Shown: positions 34,083 through 43,809, counted from the first letter of the stretch. The stretch: 64,000 nucleotides of DNA from Enterocloster aldenensis (GCF_003434055.1 NZ_QVEX01000007.1:1-64000); one strand, 5' to 3'. The notes: generated by a model from the letters alone, not told the origin. A program made the numbers and translations.

Positions 34083-35717
34083 ATGGAAGGTGAAGCTAAA
34101 AGAACCATATCGAAGGACCTGATGCCTACTTTATCGGAGGAAAGAAACTGGGGGATTTACAATTTTATAGCATTATGGATTGGTATGGATATCGGGATTC
34201 CAACGTATTACCTGGCTTCAGGCCTGATTGCGGGCGGATTGGATATGAAAGGAGCTATTTTCACAATTTTATTGGGGAACGTGATTGTCATGATTCCTAT
34301 TCTCCTGAACGGTCATGCCGGCGCCAAGTATGGGGTACCGGCGCCAATTTACTGGAGGTCTGCGTTTGGTTATAAAGGGGCGACCCTGCCGGCCATTGTC
34401 AGTGCCGTTGTTGCCGCGGGATGGTATGGCATCCAAATCTGGATTGGCGGTGAGGCGCTGAACACCATTATTGTTGCCCTATATCCGGCCTGGGCGGAAT
34501 TCAGCGCAGGGGTTTGGATCTGTTTTGGTCTGTTTTGGCTGGCTAACTATGCAATCCTGGTTAATGGGATGGGAGCATTAAAGAAAATGGAGGCGTTCTG
34601 TGCGCCGCTTCTGGTTCTCTGGATGATTATTCTTTTGATTTGGGCCTATAACAGGGCCGGAACCTGGGGACCATTGGTCAGGCAGACGGGTAACTTTGCT
34701 TCTACCGGAGCTTTTTTGGCATTCTTTATTCCGGCCCTCACCTCTAATGTGGGGTATTGGGGACCAATGACCCTGAATGTCACCAACTTCACACGGTATG
34801 CCAAGGATCAGCGCTCTCAGGTGGTGGGGCAGTTTGTAGGGCTTCCTTCCGGCATTGTGGCACTGGCATTGGTAGGCTCCCTTGTAACCAGCGCAACGGT
34901 GGTCATTTTCGGAGAAGCTATATGGGATCCCGTGGCCCTCACCGGTATGGTGGATAATGTATGGTTTGTGGTTGGCTCCATGTTCTTTTTAATGACAGCC
35001 ACACTTACAACCAATGTTGCTGCCAACGCAGTTGCTCCTGCCACGGTAATCGTACAGGTTACGGAAGGGCGCGTCAATTTCAAATGGGCGGTCCTTGTCC
35101 TGGGCATTATAGCCATCCTGATCCGTCCCTGGGCATTGGTAGGAGATCTGAGCATGTACCAGAACATGTTTCTTGTAGGCGGAGCTGCTTTCCTTGGACC
35201 GGTGGCCGGAGTCATCATCTGCCACTATATGATTGTGAGTAAGACGGAACTGAATGTAGACGCGCTTTATGAAGGCGAAGGGGAATATAAATATGAAAAA
35301 TTCAAAGGATACAATGCATTATTCCGCAATATCTGTATCATTGTTCCCATCATTCTTATTGCCGCAGCAATGATTGGTCCGGCTGCATGGATGGGTTCCG
35401 CCACTTCGCTTTCCATGTCCGTCCGCACGTCCATGATTGCATATGCAGTACTGACCCTGATCGTGGCAGTTTATATTCACCTGAACATAGGCGGAGGCGT
35501 GAATGTTTTTGCGGTTTTTTCAGTTATGGCATCCGTGGCCCTGGTATTCTGCGGCCTTTGGATTCCGGGACTGCACATGCTTTACGACGCGTCCTGGTTT
35601 ATAGGGACAGGCCTCTCCATTGTCCTATACTATGCATTGATGAAAAAAGCGGATCCGGTCTACCTGGAGAACAAGAAAGTGGAACACATGGAACAGTTAA
35701 ATAAAAAAAATACATAG
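34083..35717 (+). CDS. NCS1-family nucleobase permease (cytosine/purine/hydantoin type)
   Basis: This protein of about 544 residues has roughly 12 membrane segments and NCS1 family features: the N-terminal NWGIYNFIALWIGMDIGIPTYYLASG stretch (positions about 22-47) and the YGVPAPIYWRSAFG and NVTNFTRYAKDQ segments. NCS1 carriers take up cytosine, uracil, allantoin, hydantoins or related compounds with H+ or Na+. ATG 34083 follows AAAGGGG by 6 nt and is preferred over ATG 34065. It is the first gene after the operator array and defines the substrate class for the regulon. Confidence 0.92.
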   Translation: MEGEAKRTISKDLMPTLSEERNWGIYNFIALWIGMDIGIPTYYLASGLIAGGLDMKGAIFTILLGNVIVMIPILLNGHAGAKYGVPAPIYWRSAFGYKGATLPAIVSAVVAAGWYGIQIWIGGEALNTIIVALYPAWAEFSAGVWICFGLFWLANYAILVNGMGALKKMEAFCAPLLVLWMIILLIWAYNRAGTWGPLVRQTGNFASTGAFLAFFIPALTSNVGYWGPMTLNVTNFTRYAKDQRSQVVGQFVGLPSGIVALALVGSLVTSATVVIFGEAIWDPVALTGMVDNVWFVVGSMFFLMTATLTTNVAANAVAPATVIVQVTEGRVNFKWAVLVLGIIAILIRPWALVGDLSMYQNMFLVGGAAFLGPVAGVIICHYMIVSKTELNVDALYEGEGEYKYEKFKGYNALFRNICIIVPIILIAAAMIGPAAWMGSATSLSMSVRTSMIAYAVLTLIVAVYIHLNIGGGVNVFAVFSVMASVALVFCGLWIPGLHMLYDASWFIGTGLSIVLYYALMKKADPVYLENKKVEHMEQLNKKNT

Positions 35718-35726
35718 GAGGGAGTT

Positions 35727-36548
35727 ATGCGAGAGGTTATCATCGGCTTGATCCAGTTGGAAAATGAACTGGGTGATAAGGAACATAATCTGGAAAAGGC
35801 AGTCTCCCTGATTGGGGAAGCAGCCAAAAAAGGGGCTGGCATCATCTGTCTGCCGGAACTGTTTGTCACAGGATATCACCTGGAAGCCCTGAAGGATGAT
35901 TTATATGACATGGCGGAAAGACCGGATGGGGCGGTTTTTGCAAGGCTGTGCGGCGTGGCGCGCAAGCTGGGAATCTATATAATCGCACCTGTTGCCATTA
36001 CAAACGGCGTTCCCGGCCAGATGGAAAACGCAGCGGTACTTATCAATGATGATGGGGAAATCCAGGGGCGGTATTGCAAGAACCATCTGTTTGGGGCAGA
36101 AAGCCTATTTTTTACCAGGACAGGGGAATACCCTGTTTTCAACACAAAGTATGGCAAAATAGGCATTATGATCTGCGCGGACAATAATCACCCGGAACCT
36201 GCCCGCATCCTGGCACTCAAAGGAGCGGAGATTGTATTCATGCCCGCGGCATGGCGTGTCCAGGAGGCCGATATATGGCCTTTGTTGATTCGCTGCCATG
36301 GGCTGGAAAATAATATTTTTATTGCTGCATGCAACACCTATTCCAGGATGGATGATCTGTTTTTATTCGGTCACAGCATGGTGGCGGGGCCGAGAGGGAA
36401 CGTGGTGGAGGAACTGGGAGAAGGTGAAGGAATGATTGTCTGTAAATTAGACCTGGATGAAATCACTGCCTGCCGTTTAGCCATGCCGGGGTTAAAAGAC
36501 CGCCATCCAAAAGATTATGGGATTTTATGTGAAACGTTAAGGGATTGA
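35727..36548 (+). CDS. Carbon-nitrogen hydrolase (nitrilase superfamily)
   Basis: This 273-residue protein has the nitrilase-superfamily triad: Glu44 in CLPELF, Lys118 in YCKNHLF and Cys150 in MICADNN. Members hydrolyse amides, N-carbamoyl amino acids or nitriles. Beside ureide genes a role as N-carbamoyl-amino-acid amidohydrolase or omega-amidase is plausible, but the specificity cannot be read from sequence. It starts 9 nt after the permease and is followed by carbamate kinase. Confidence 0.9.
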   Translation: MREVIIGLIQLENELGDKEHNLEKAVSLIGEAAKKGAGIICLPELFVTGYHLEALKDDLYDMAERPDGAVFARLCGVARKLGIYIIAPVAITNGVPGQMENAAVLINDDGEIQGRYCKNHLFGAESLFFTRTGEYPVFNTKYGKIGIMICADNNHPEPARILALKGAEIVFMPAAWRVQEADIWPLLIRCHGLENNIFIAACNTYSRMDDLFLFGHSMVAGPRGNVVEELGEGEGMIVCKLDLDEITACRLAMPGLKDRHPKDYGILCETLRD

Positions 36549-36566
36549 TGAGAGGAGGAGGTATTG

Positions 36567-37493
36567 TTGAAAAAAATCGTGATTGCGCTGGGCGGCAATG
36601 CCCTGGGAAACACACCAGAAGAGCAGCTGGAGCTTGTGGCCCGTACCGCAAAACCAATTGTGGATTTAATTGAACAGGGAAATCAGGTGGTGATAGCCCA
36701 TGGGAATGGGCCCCAGGTAGGAATGATTAATCTTGGCATGTCCTCGGCCGCCCAGGCCAATGTAATCCGGGCATCCATGCCCTTTCCTGAATGCGCGGCC
36801 ATGAGTCAGGGATATATTGGATTCCATCTTCAAAACAAAATCGGTAATGAGTTGGCTGCACGCGGTTTAAAAAAGGAAATAGTCACATTGGTAACCCAGG
36901 TGCTGGTCAATGAAGATGACCCCGGGTTCAGCAATCCCACAAAACCCATCGGATCTTTTTACAGCAGGGAGGATGCGGAACGGATTGAAGCAGAAAAGGG
37001 TTACCGGATGGTTGAGGACGGCGGCCGGGGATACCGGCGGGTGGTTCCCAGCCCCAAGCCGGTGGATGTCATTGAAAAAGAAACGGTGGCAGAGCTTATG
37101 GAATCAGGTTCCATCGTTATTACGGTGGGAGGAGGCGGTATACCGGTTATCCGAAAGGAAGGGAAGCTGGAGGGAATTGCGGCGGTCATTGACAAGGATT
37201 TCGCATCTGCCAAACTGGCGGAACTGATTCATGCGGATATGCTGTTTATATTGACGGCAGTGGACCGGGTGGCAATTAACTGGGGAAAGCCGGACCAGAA
37301 GGCGCTGTCCCAGATGACAATCCGGGAAGCAGAGCAATACTGCAGGGAGGGACATTTCGCACCGGGGAGTATGCTGCCAAAGGTCCAGGCTGCGGTGTCC
37401 TTTGCAAAAACAGGCGGCACTGCAACCATTGCCAGTCTGGATAAAGCGGTTTTGGCGTTGAAAGGAATAAGCGGTACACGCATCATAGCCTGA
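36567..37493 (+). CDS. arcC: Carbamate kinase
   Basis: This protein of about 308 residues is a carbamate kinase of the amino acid kinase fold: KKIVIALGGNALG at the N terminus, AHGNGPQVG, the KPIGSFYS region and the GSMLPKVQAA segment. It turns carbamoyl phosphate and ADP into ATP, ammonia and CO2. The start is a TTG, at 36567 or 36564, behind GGAGGAGG. With no arginine deiminase genes here, carbamoyl phosphate most likely comes from the carbamoyltransferase at 46521. Confidence 0.94.
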   Translation: MKKIVIALGGNALGNTPEEQLELVARTAKPIVDLIEQGNQVVIAHGNGPQVGMINLGMSSAAQANVIRASMPFPECAAMSQGYIGFHLQNKIGNELAARGLKKEIVTLVTQVLVNEDDPGFSNPTKPIGSFYSREDAERIEAEKGYRMVEDGGRGYRRVVPSPKPVDVIEKETVAELMESGSIVITVGGGGIPVIRKEGKLEGIAAVIDKDFASAKLAELIHADMLFILTAVDRVAINWGKPDQKALSQMTIREAEQYCREGHFAPGSMLPKVQAAVSFAKTGGTATIASLDKAVLALKGISGTRIIA

Positions 37494-37545
37494 ACCGTTT
37501 CAGGCAGTAATATGGTTATTAAAATATAAGGAGGCTGAAGATTTG

Positions 37546-38703
37546 ATGGAAGAAATGATTAGCGTTAAATGTTCGATTGTCCGGGGCGGCACAAGCAAGG
37601 GAATCTTCATTATGGAGAATGAACTCCCTAAGGATCCGGAAAGCAGGGACAAGTATATTCTGGAGATATTCGGAAGTCCCGATGTGCGGCAGATTAATGG
37701 GCTTGGAGGCGCGGATGTGCTTACAAGCAAGCTGGCCATTATAGGGCCATCCTCCAGGGCGGATGCGGATGTGGACTACACCTTTGGGCAGGTCAGCTTT
37801 GTGGACGCAAAGGTGGATTATAAATCAAACTGCGGAAACATATCCGCGGGAGTGGGCCCCTATGCCATTGACCACGGCTTGGTAAAAGCAGTGGAACCAT
37901 TTACCAGCGTACGCATCCACCAGGTAAACACAGGAATGGTCATTGTTGCCAGGGTGGCGGTGAAGAACGGCAGGGCTGCGGTAGACGGAGATTTACATAT
38001 TGACGGGGTTCCGGGCTTGGGATCTGCCATAGAACTGGATTTTTCCGACAGCGTGGGATCCATTACAGGCAGCCTTCTGCCAACAGGTAATGTTACGGAT
38101 ATGATTACGGTATCTGATAATGGAAGCTACCAGGTATCCGTGGTGGACGCTGCAATCCCCACCGTATTTATAAGGGCCGGATCCCTGGGACTGAAAGGGA
38201 CTGAAACCCCTGATGAAATAGAAGGAAATGGGAAGCTGATGGAATTGATTGAGGAAATACGGGGACGTTGTGCCGAGAAAATCGGTTTGACGGATGATTG
38301 GAAGCTTTCCGCCAGGGAGTGCCCTTACGCTCCGTTTTTCTCCATTGTTTCCGAGGCAGAAGCATATCACACATTTGATGGAAAGGATGTAAAAAAGGAG
38401 GATGTGGATATTGTAAGCCGCTTGCTGTTTATGCAGAAAATGCACAAAACACACCCTGTTACGGGAACCGTCTGCATGTCAGCGGCAGCCCGGATTCCTG
38501 GCAGTATTGTTAACCAGGCCCTGTCCGGCCGGGGAAAGGAGAGCCGGAAAATCTTCATAGGCCATCCCGCGGGGGTCATACCAGTGGTTTCGGAACTGGA
38601 AACAGACAAGGCATCGTATCGCCTGAAGACCGCGGCGATTCTAAGGACGGCCAGGACAATCATGGATGGACAGGTTTATTTACGCAAATCCTGTATCATA
38701 TAA
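37546..38703 (+). CDS. PrpF/methylitaconate isomerase-family protein
   Basis: This protein of about 385 residues belongs to the PrpF family, a diaminopimelate-epimerase-like fold (VRGGTSKGIF near the N terminus, DYTFGQVS, CGNISAGVGPYAI, GNVTDM). Family members shift double bonds in unsaturated dicarboxylates, as in AcnD-linked PrpF, 3-methylitaconate delta-isomerase and 4-oxalomesaconate tautomerase. ATG 37546 is 11 nt after GGAGG; a TTG at 37543 is also possible. It is followed by a PrpD-family gene and LeuC/LeuD, which supports work on a citraconate-, itaconate- or aconitate-like acid. Confidence 0.88.
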   Translation: MEEMISVKCSIVRGGTSKGIFIMENELPKDPESRDKYILEIFGSPDVRQINGLGGADVLTSKLAIIGPSSRADADVDYTFGQVSFVDAKVDYKSNCGNISAGVGPYAIDHGLVKAVEPFTSVRIHQVNTGMVIVARVAVKNGRAAVDGDLHIDGVPGLGSAIELDFSDSVGSITGSLLPTGNVTDMITVSDNGSYQVSVVDAAIPTVFIRAGSLGLKGTETPDEIEGNGKLMELIEEIRGRCAEKIGLTDDWKLSARECPYAPFFSIVSEAEAYHTFDGKDVKKEDVDIVSRLLFMQKMHKTHPVTGTVCMSAAARIPGSIVNQALSGRGKESRKIFIGHPAGVIPVVSELETDKASYRLKTAAILRTARTIMDGQVYLRKSCII

Positions 38704-38725
38704 AAAATTTAAGGAGGATAAAAAC

Positions 38726-40111
38726 ATGAGCAAGACAATTGCAACACAAATCGCGGAGGCAGCAGTAAACACCAAGTTTGAAAATCTTTCGGAGGACGCG
38801 GTCCTGCATGCAAAGACATTGACCCTGGATGTCCTGGCATCCATGGTAGGTACCCGGAATATTATTTCCAGTGAAATTGCACGGGAAATTGCAGAGGAGA
38901 TGGGAGGACCGGAGGAGGCAACCATTGTGGGAGCCCCAAAAAAGGCAGCGGTTCCCAATGCAGCCTTTGCAAACGCCATTCAATGTTATGGATTTGACTT
39001 TGTGGATGACCATAACGAATCCAACGCACATCCATCTCCTGCAACCTATCCGGTCAGCCTGGCCCTGTGCGAGCATATGAAGAAAAGCGGAAAGGAGTTC
39101 ATCGAAGCGGTTTCACTTGGAAATGAAGTGGTCTGCAGGATGGGCACCGCCTATCTGGGCGACATGTATTATCAGGGATTCCACCCCACCAGCACCTGCG
39201 GTACAATGGGCGCGGCTGTTTCCGCCGCAAAGCTGATGGGCCTTGACGTGCAGAAGACGATTTACGCCCAGGGAATTGCCGGTAGCATGGTTGCGGGCCT
39301 GATGGCATGGAATACGGAAGGCTCCTTTACAAAACGCCTGCAGGCAGGGCATCCGGCCATGAATGCGGTGATTGCAGCGCGCATGGCATCCAAGGGATAT
39401 AATGGACCATCGGACATTTTTGAGAGTAAGGACGGCCTGCTTCACGCATATTCTTACTTAGATCACTATGATTCAAAGTTTATCACAGAGGGGCTTGGCG
39501 AGGAGTGGACCTTTGCCAAATCCAGCATCAAGGTTTATCCCTGCTGCCGTTATTCAGGAGGCCATATAGACGCCTGTCTGGAAATTGTCAATAAGTATCA
39601 TCCGAATGCGGAAGATATTGAGAAGATTGATATCCTTTCATCCAAATACACCATGCACCTCCTGGCAGAGCCGTGTAAGTGGTCGCCCCGCAATATCGTG
39701 GACCTGCAGTTTAGCATGCCGTTCCAGGCAGCGGTTGCATTTAAAAACGGCAAAGTCACGGTGGATGAGTTTGATGTGGCTTACATTGATGATGAGTTGA
39801 TTAAGAGGCTCATGGCCCATACAACGGTTGCAATGGATGAAGAATTTGAGCGCCGCTATCCGGCCCACTATTCCAGCGCTGTTACCATTACCATGAAGGA
39901 CGGCACAACATATTCAGCCACAGTGGATGATCCCAAGGGAGACTGGAGAAATCCCGTTACATATGAGGATGTTGTAAACAAGTTCCGCTATCTTGCCAAC
40001 CGTGTATACAGCGACCCTCTGCGCACGGAGTCCATTGTTGAATTTGTAAATGATCTGGAGAACCAGAAAGACATGTCAGAACTTATGAAACTGGTCAATG
40101 ATGTAAAGTAG
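38726..40111 (+). CDS. MmgE/PrpD-family protein
   Basis: This 461-residue protein is of the MmgE/PrpD family (2-methylcitrate dehydratase, cis-aconitate decarboxylase). It shows the all-helical N-terminal domain with FDFVDDHNES and the conserved HPSPATYPVSLAL and GFHPTSTCGTMGAA segments. Start 38726 follows AAGGAGG. No methylcitrate synthase or lyase is encoded nearby, so the usual propionate pathway is unlikely. With PrpF and LeuCD it may dehydrate, decarboxylate or isomerise a tricarboxylate or branched dicarboxylate. Confidence 0.88.
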   Translation: MSKTIATQIAEAAVNTKFENLSEDAVLHAKTLTLDVLASMVGTRNIISSEIAREIAEEMGGPEEATIVGAPKKAAVPNAAFANAIQCYGFDFVDDHNESNAHPSPATYPVSLALCEHMKKSGKEFIEAVSLGNEVVCRMGTAYLGDMYYQGFHPTSTCGTMGAAVSAAKLMGLDVQKTIYAQGIAGSMVAGLMAWNTEGSFTKRLQAGHPAMNAVIAARMASKGYNGPSDIFESKDGLLHAYSYLDHYDSKFITEGLGEEWTFAKSSIKVYPCCRYSGGHIDACLEIVNKYHPNAEDIEKIDILSSKYTMHLLAEPCKWSPRNIVDLQFSMPFQAAVAFKNGKVTVDEFDVAYIDDELIKRLMAHTTVAMDEEFERRYPAHYSSAVTITMKDGTTYSATVDDPKGDWRNPVTYEDVVNKFRYLANRVYSDPLRTESIVEFVNDLENQKDMSELMKLVNDVK

Positions 40112-40148
40112 CTTTTTACGATTTGGCAGACAAGGGAGTGGATATGCA

Positions 40149-40727
40149 ATGACGCAGCGCAATATGGATGAACGCAGCAAAAAAATCGTTTTTGTCTCTA
40201 ATTGCATTCTAAATGCCAACAATAAAGTGGCTGAATTTGCCAGGTATCCGGGTATGTTTACCCAGGTGGTGGAGATTTTGGACAAGTATGGCGCAGGACT
40301 GATTCAGATGCCCTGCCCGGAGGTGCTCCATATAGGAAACCAGCGCTGGTGGCATGACCGTAATTTGTACAACAATGCAGGGTACCGCCGTTTCTGCCGT
40401 AAACTGGCTGAACAGATGGCCGACTATATGGAGAATTATGCAATAGCCGGGTACGATATCCTTGCCATACTGGTGTGTGACGGATCCCCTACCTGCGGAC
40501 TTACCGTTTCCAGCCATTACGAAAACGGCGGAGGGCATCCGGAAGAACCGGTGCGCAGTTTAAGGGAAAAACCAGGTATCTATATGGAAGAGCTTATAAA
40601 AGAAATGGATGCAAGGGGAATCACCGCGCCTCCGCTGTATGGCCTTAAGATGGATGACAAAGAAAAAACAAATGAGCAGATCATCGAGGAATTTGACTGT
40701 TTTATAAGAGACAGGACCTGTGAATAG
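40149..40727 (+). CDS. TudS/DUF523-like putative desulfidase
   Basis: This 192-residue protein resembles the DUF523/TudS group (thiouracil desulfurases). It has three conserved Cys contexts: an early SNCILN, CPEVLHIG and the hallmark DGSPTCG. In characterised TudS enzymes these cysteines bind a [4Fe-4S] cluster that removes sulfur from 2-thiouracil. Its place inside a nucleobase or ureide operon fits a thio-pyrimidine role, but that is inferred. It starts 37 nt after the MmgE/PrpD gene. Confidence 0.7.
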   Translation: MTQRNMDERSKKIVFVSNCILNANNKVAEFARYPGMFTQVVEILDKYGAGLIQMPCPEVLHIGNQRWWHDRNLYNNAGYRRFCRKLAEQMADYMENYAIAGYDILAILVCDGSPTCGLTVSSHYENGGGHPEEPVRSLREKPGIYMEELIKEMDARGITAPPLYGLKMDDKEKTNEQIIEEFDCFIRDRTCE

Positions 40728-40798
40728 TGTGTAAGGAATGGCTTATGGGGGCCAGGATGACCCTGAGTCCCCATATGGCTTACTGTGAGGTTGAAGTG

Positions 40799-42067
40799 AT
40801 GAAGGAAATGACATTTGCACAAAAAGCCCTGGCGCGGGCTGCCGGGAAAGAGTATGTGGATACCGGGGAAATCATTAACGCCAATGTGGATGTTGCCATG
40901 ATGGATGATATCCTGGGCCCACGTATTGAGATTGCAGAAGGCTTAAAAGAGCTGGAGGCAGAAGTGTGGGACAAATCAAAAGTGGTTGTTATCAGCGACC
41001 ACTACACCCCGCCCTGTGAAATCAAACAGGCGGAAGCCGTAAAGTTCACAAAAGCATGGTCCCTTGAAAAGCAGGTGGACTACCACGAATATGAAGGTCC
41101 CTGCCATCAGGTACTGGCAGAGGCATGTTATGACCAGCCGGGAACCCTGATTGTTGGAACCGATTCCCACACCTGTATGTCCGGCGCATTCGGGGCATTT
41201 GGAACTGGAATCGGGTCCACGGAAATGCTGGGGGTCCTGGTCACGGGACAGATATGGCTGAAGGTTCCGGAGAGCTACCGCATTGAATGGAGGAACACGC
41301 TGGGCAGGGGAGTGTTTGCAAAGGACATGGTGCTCCATGACTGCGGGACCATCGGGCACTCGGGCGCTACCTATAAAGCGCTGGAATATTGCGGGGAAGC
41401 AATCCGCTCCCTGTCAATGGACGAACGGATGGCCATAACCAATATGGCGGTGGAAATGGGGGCAAAGGCCGGATATATACCGCCGGATGAAAAGACCCTT
41501 GAATATCTTGAGGCCCATGGCGGCAGCAGGGAATGCCAATTGCTTTATCCGGATGAAGGAGCTGGATATGAGAGGAATTATGTCCATGATGCTGCCTCCC
41601 TTGTTCCGCAGGTGGCCTGCCCCCATCATGTGGACAATGTCCATGATGTGACAGAGGTGGAGGGAACGCTGCTGACCCAGGTCTATATTGGTTCCTGCAC
41701 CGGCGGACGCATATCGGACCTGAGGACAGCCGCCAGAGTCCTAAAGAACAAAAAAGTAAGTAAGGGCATGCGCCTGCTTGTGTCGCCTGCATCCCGGGAA
41801 GTGTACCGTATGGCTCTTCAGGAAGGAATCCTGGATATACTGGCACAAGCCGGGGCGGTGATCGTGGCTCCGTCCTGCGGGCTTTGCCTGGGCGCCCACA
41901 CAGGAATCCTGGCAGGAGGAGAAAGCTGTATTTCCACCAGCAACCGTAATTTTATCGGCCGCATGGGGAGCAAGGATGCAAAGGTCTACTTAAGCAGCGC
42001 CGCCACGGCCGCGGCCAGCGCAGTGGAAGGCCGCATAGCCGATCCCAGGGGATATTTTGCTGATTAA
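40799..42067 (+). CDS. Aconitase-family hydro-lyase, large subunit (LeuC-like)
   Basis: This protein of about 422 residues is the large subunit of a LeuC/homoaconitase-type dehydratase. It has the [4Fe-4S] ligands Cys in IGSCTGGR and the pair in SCGLCLG, the VISDHYTPP segment, and GTDSHTCMSGAFGAFGTGIG. These enzymes add or remove water across C=C in di- and tricarboxylates (isopropylmalate, citraconate/methylmalate, dimethylmaleate). No leuA or leuB is nearby, so leucine synthesis is unlikely. ATG 40799 behind GTGAGG is preferred over the in-frame ATG-containing stretch from 40727. Confidence 0.9.
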   Translation: MKEMTFAQKALARAAGKEYVDTGEIINANVDVAMMDDILGPRIEIAEGLKELEAEVWDKSKVVVISDHYTPPCEIKQAEAVKFTKAWSLEKQVDYHEYEGPCHQVLAEACYDQPGTLIVGTDSHTCMSGAFGAFGTGIGSTEMLGVLVTGQIWLKVPESYRIEWRNTLGRGVFAKDMVLHDCGTIGHSGATYKALEYCGEAIRSLSMDERMAITNMAVEMGAKAGYIPPDEKTLEYLEAHGGSRECQLLYPDEGAGYERNYVHDAASLVPQVACPHHVDNVHDVTEVEGTLLTQVYIGSCTGGRISDLRTAARVLKNKKVSKGMRLLVSPASREVYRMALQEGILDILAQAGAVIVAPSCGLCLGAHTGILAGGESCISTSNRNFIGRMGSKDAKVYLSSAATAAASAVEGRIADPRGYFAD

Positions 42068-42102
42068 ATCTGAAGGGAGAGGAACAGAAGGAGAGGGTAC
42101 AT

Positions 42103-42597
42103 ATGGAATCTCAGATTAGAGGAAAAGTATGGAAGTTTGGGGATGACATTAACACGGATATCATATCCCCTGGTGAGTATATGGACGCCAGTTATGAGGA
42201 GATTGGAAAACATGCCATGGAGCGGGCATACCCCGGTTTTTCCGATGCCATAGAGAAAGGCGACATTATTGTGGCGGGAGAAAACTTCGGGCCTGGTTCC
42301 AGCCGGGAGACGGCCCAGATTGCATTGCTGTATGCAGGGGTGGGAGGCGTCATTGCCAAGAGCTTTGCCAGAATATTTTTCCGCAATTGCATCAATGTGG
42401 GATTTCCCGCAGTAACATTTTCCGAGACAGAAAAATTGAATCAGGGAGATGAAATCATAGTGGATCTGCAGAACGGAACCATAGAAAATCTGACCACAGG
42501 CCAGACCTATCATGGAAGCCGTCTGCCGGATCATGTATTAAGTATTGTGGAGGATGGAGGATTGAGGAATCATCTGAAAAGGATACTTGGAAAATAA
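42103..42597 (+). CDS. Aconitase-family hydro-lyase, small subunit (LeuD-like)
   Basis: This 164-residue swivel-domain subunit has [15 protein letters not shown] and [11 protein letters not shown], which form the substrate-recognition loop, plus [14 protein letters not shown]. It partners with the large subunit 35 nt upstream. The length fits archaeal-type LeuD/HacB/DmdB small subunits. Confidence 0.92.
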   Translation: MESQIRGKVWKFGDDINTDIISPGEYMDASYEEIGKHAMERAYPGFSDAIEKGDIIVAGENFGPGSSRETAQIALLYAGVGGVIAKSFARIFFRNCINVGFPAVTFSETEKLNQGDEIIVDLQNGTIENLTTGQTYHGSRLPDHVLSIVEDGGLRNHLKRILGK

Positions 42598-42609
42598 GGA
42601 GGGAAGATT

Positions 42610-43809
42610 ATGCCATCAACACTGAAAGTCAATTTTGCCGGTGTTGCCATGCCAAACCCATTCATGCTGTCATCGGCGCCTCCAACCACAAATGTGGAAA
42701 TGGTTGCCAGATGTTTTGAGGCCGGCTGGGGCGGCGCTGTTTTAAAAACATTGGCCTATCAGGTCAGCCAGGCCCAAAATGTGAATCCCCGCATTACGGC
42801 GGTCAGGAGTGCGGATAATGAAATCCTTGGTTTTACCAATTTTGAATTGGGAAGTCCCAAGACCATTGAAAAATGGGCAAAGGATACAGAATGGCTGAAG
42901 AAGCATTTTCCGGAGCATGGCGTATGGGTAAGCCTGCTGCATACCGAGGGCCTTGTGGAGGCACAGTGGCGGGAAGTTACCAGGATGTTTGACGAGGCAG
43001 GGGCAGACGGCTTTGAACTGAACTTTTCCTGCTCACATGGCATGGCGGAGTCCGGAGGGGGAGCGGCCATTGGCGGCAACGAGGAGATGATCAGGAAAGT
43101 CACTGGCTGGGTCAGGGAGGAAACCCTAAAACCGGTCATGACCAAGTTACCTGCAATTGTCCAGGATATTCCCGGAAAGGCAAAAGCAGCGCAGGAAGCA
43201 GGGGCTGACGCCATTGCATCCATTAACACGTTGAACAGCCTGCCTGGAATTGACATCCATAGCTTTGTGCCATATCCCAGCGTGGATGGATGCAGCGCGT
43301 TCCAGGGATTGAGCGGCGCTGCCATCAAGCCGGTGGCCCTGCGGACCGTGGCCCAGATTGCGGATTCCGTCCAGATTCCGGTATCTGGCATTGGCGGGAT
43401 TTCTAATTGGAAGGACGCCGTGGAGTTTATTGCAGTGGGCGCATCCTCCCTCCAGGTCTGTTCCGCGGTGATGCACCATGGTTACCGGATTATTAATGAC
43501 CTTAATGCGGGATTGCTGAACTATATGGAGGAAATGGGGTTTGAGTCAATCAATGATTTCTGCAAAAAGGCGCTGCCCCACATTTTCCGGCACAATGACT
43601 TAAACCGGGCGTATAAATTATACAGCAGTCCGGATCCGGAAACATGTATTGGCTGCGGGCGTTGTGTTGCTGTCTGCCAGGACAGCGCTTACAGTGCGAT
43701 TCACCTGGATGAAAATAGGATTGCGGTAGTGGACAGGGAAAAATGCGATGGCTGCGGATTATGTTATGGAATCTGTCCGGCACAGGCCATAACCATGGCG
43801 CGGAAATAG
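42610..43809 (+). CDS. preA: Dihydropyrimidine dehydrogenase subunit PreA-like
   Basis: This 399-residue protein has a dihydroorotate dehydrogenase-like FMN barrel (about 1-310) and two C-terminal [4Fe-4S] motifs (CIGCGRCVAVC and CDGCGLCYGIC, about 338-390). The likely catalytic Cys is in ELNFSCSHG, in the place of NFSC in E. coli PreA. With PreT it reduces uracil or thymine with NADH, or runs in reverse. It is the first of the PreA/PreT pair and starts 12 nt after LeuD. Confidence 0.88.
   Translation: MPSTLKVNFAGVAMPNPFMLSSAPPTTNVEMVARCFEAGWGGAVLKTLAYQVSQAQNVNPRITAVRSADNEILGFTNFELGSPKTIEKWAKDTEWLKKHFPEHGVWVSLLHTEGLVEAQWREVTRMFDEAGADGFELNFSCSHGMAESGGGAAIGGNEEMIRKVTGWVREETLKPVMTKLPAIVQDIPGKAKAAQEAGADAIASINTLNSLPGIDIHSFVPYPSVDGCSAFQGLSGAAIKPVALRTVAQIADSVQIPVSGIGGISNWKDAVEFIAVGASSLQVCSAVMHHGYRIINDLNAGLLNYMEEMGFESINDFCKKALPHIFRHNDLNRAYKLYSSPDPETCIGCGRCVAVCQDSAYSAIHLDENRIAVVDREKCDGCGLCYGICPAQAITMARK

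Noticed and set aside
40799..42597. Leucine biosynthesis (LeuC/LeuD)
   Set aside because: No leuA or leuB is nearby, and the genes lie inside a catabolic run with PrpF and PreAT, so a catabolic hydratase is more likely.
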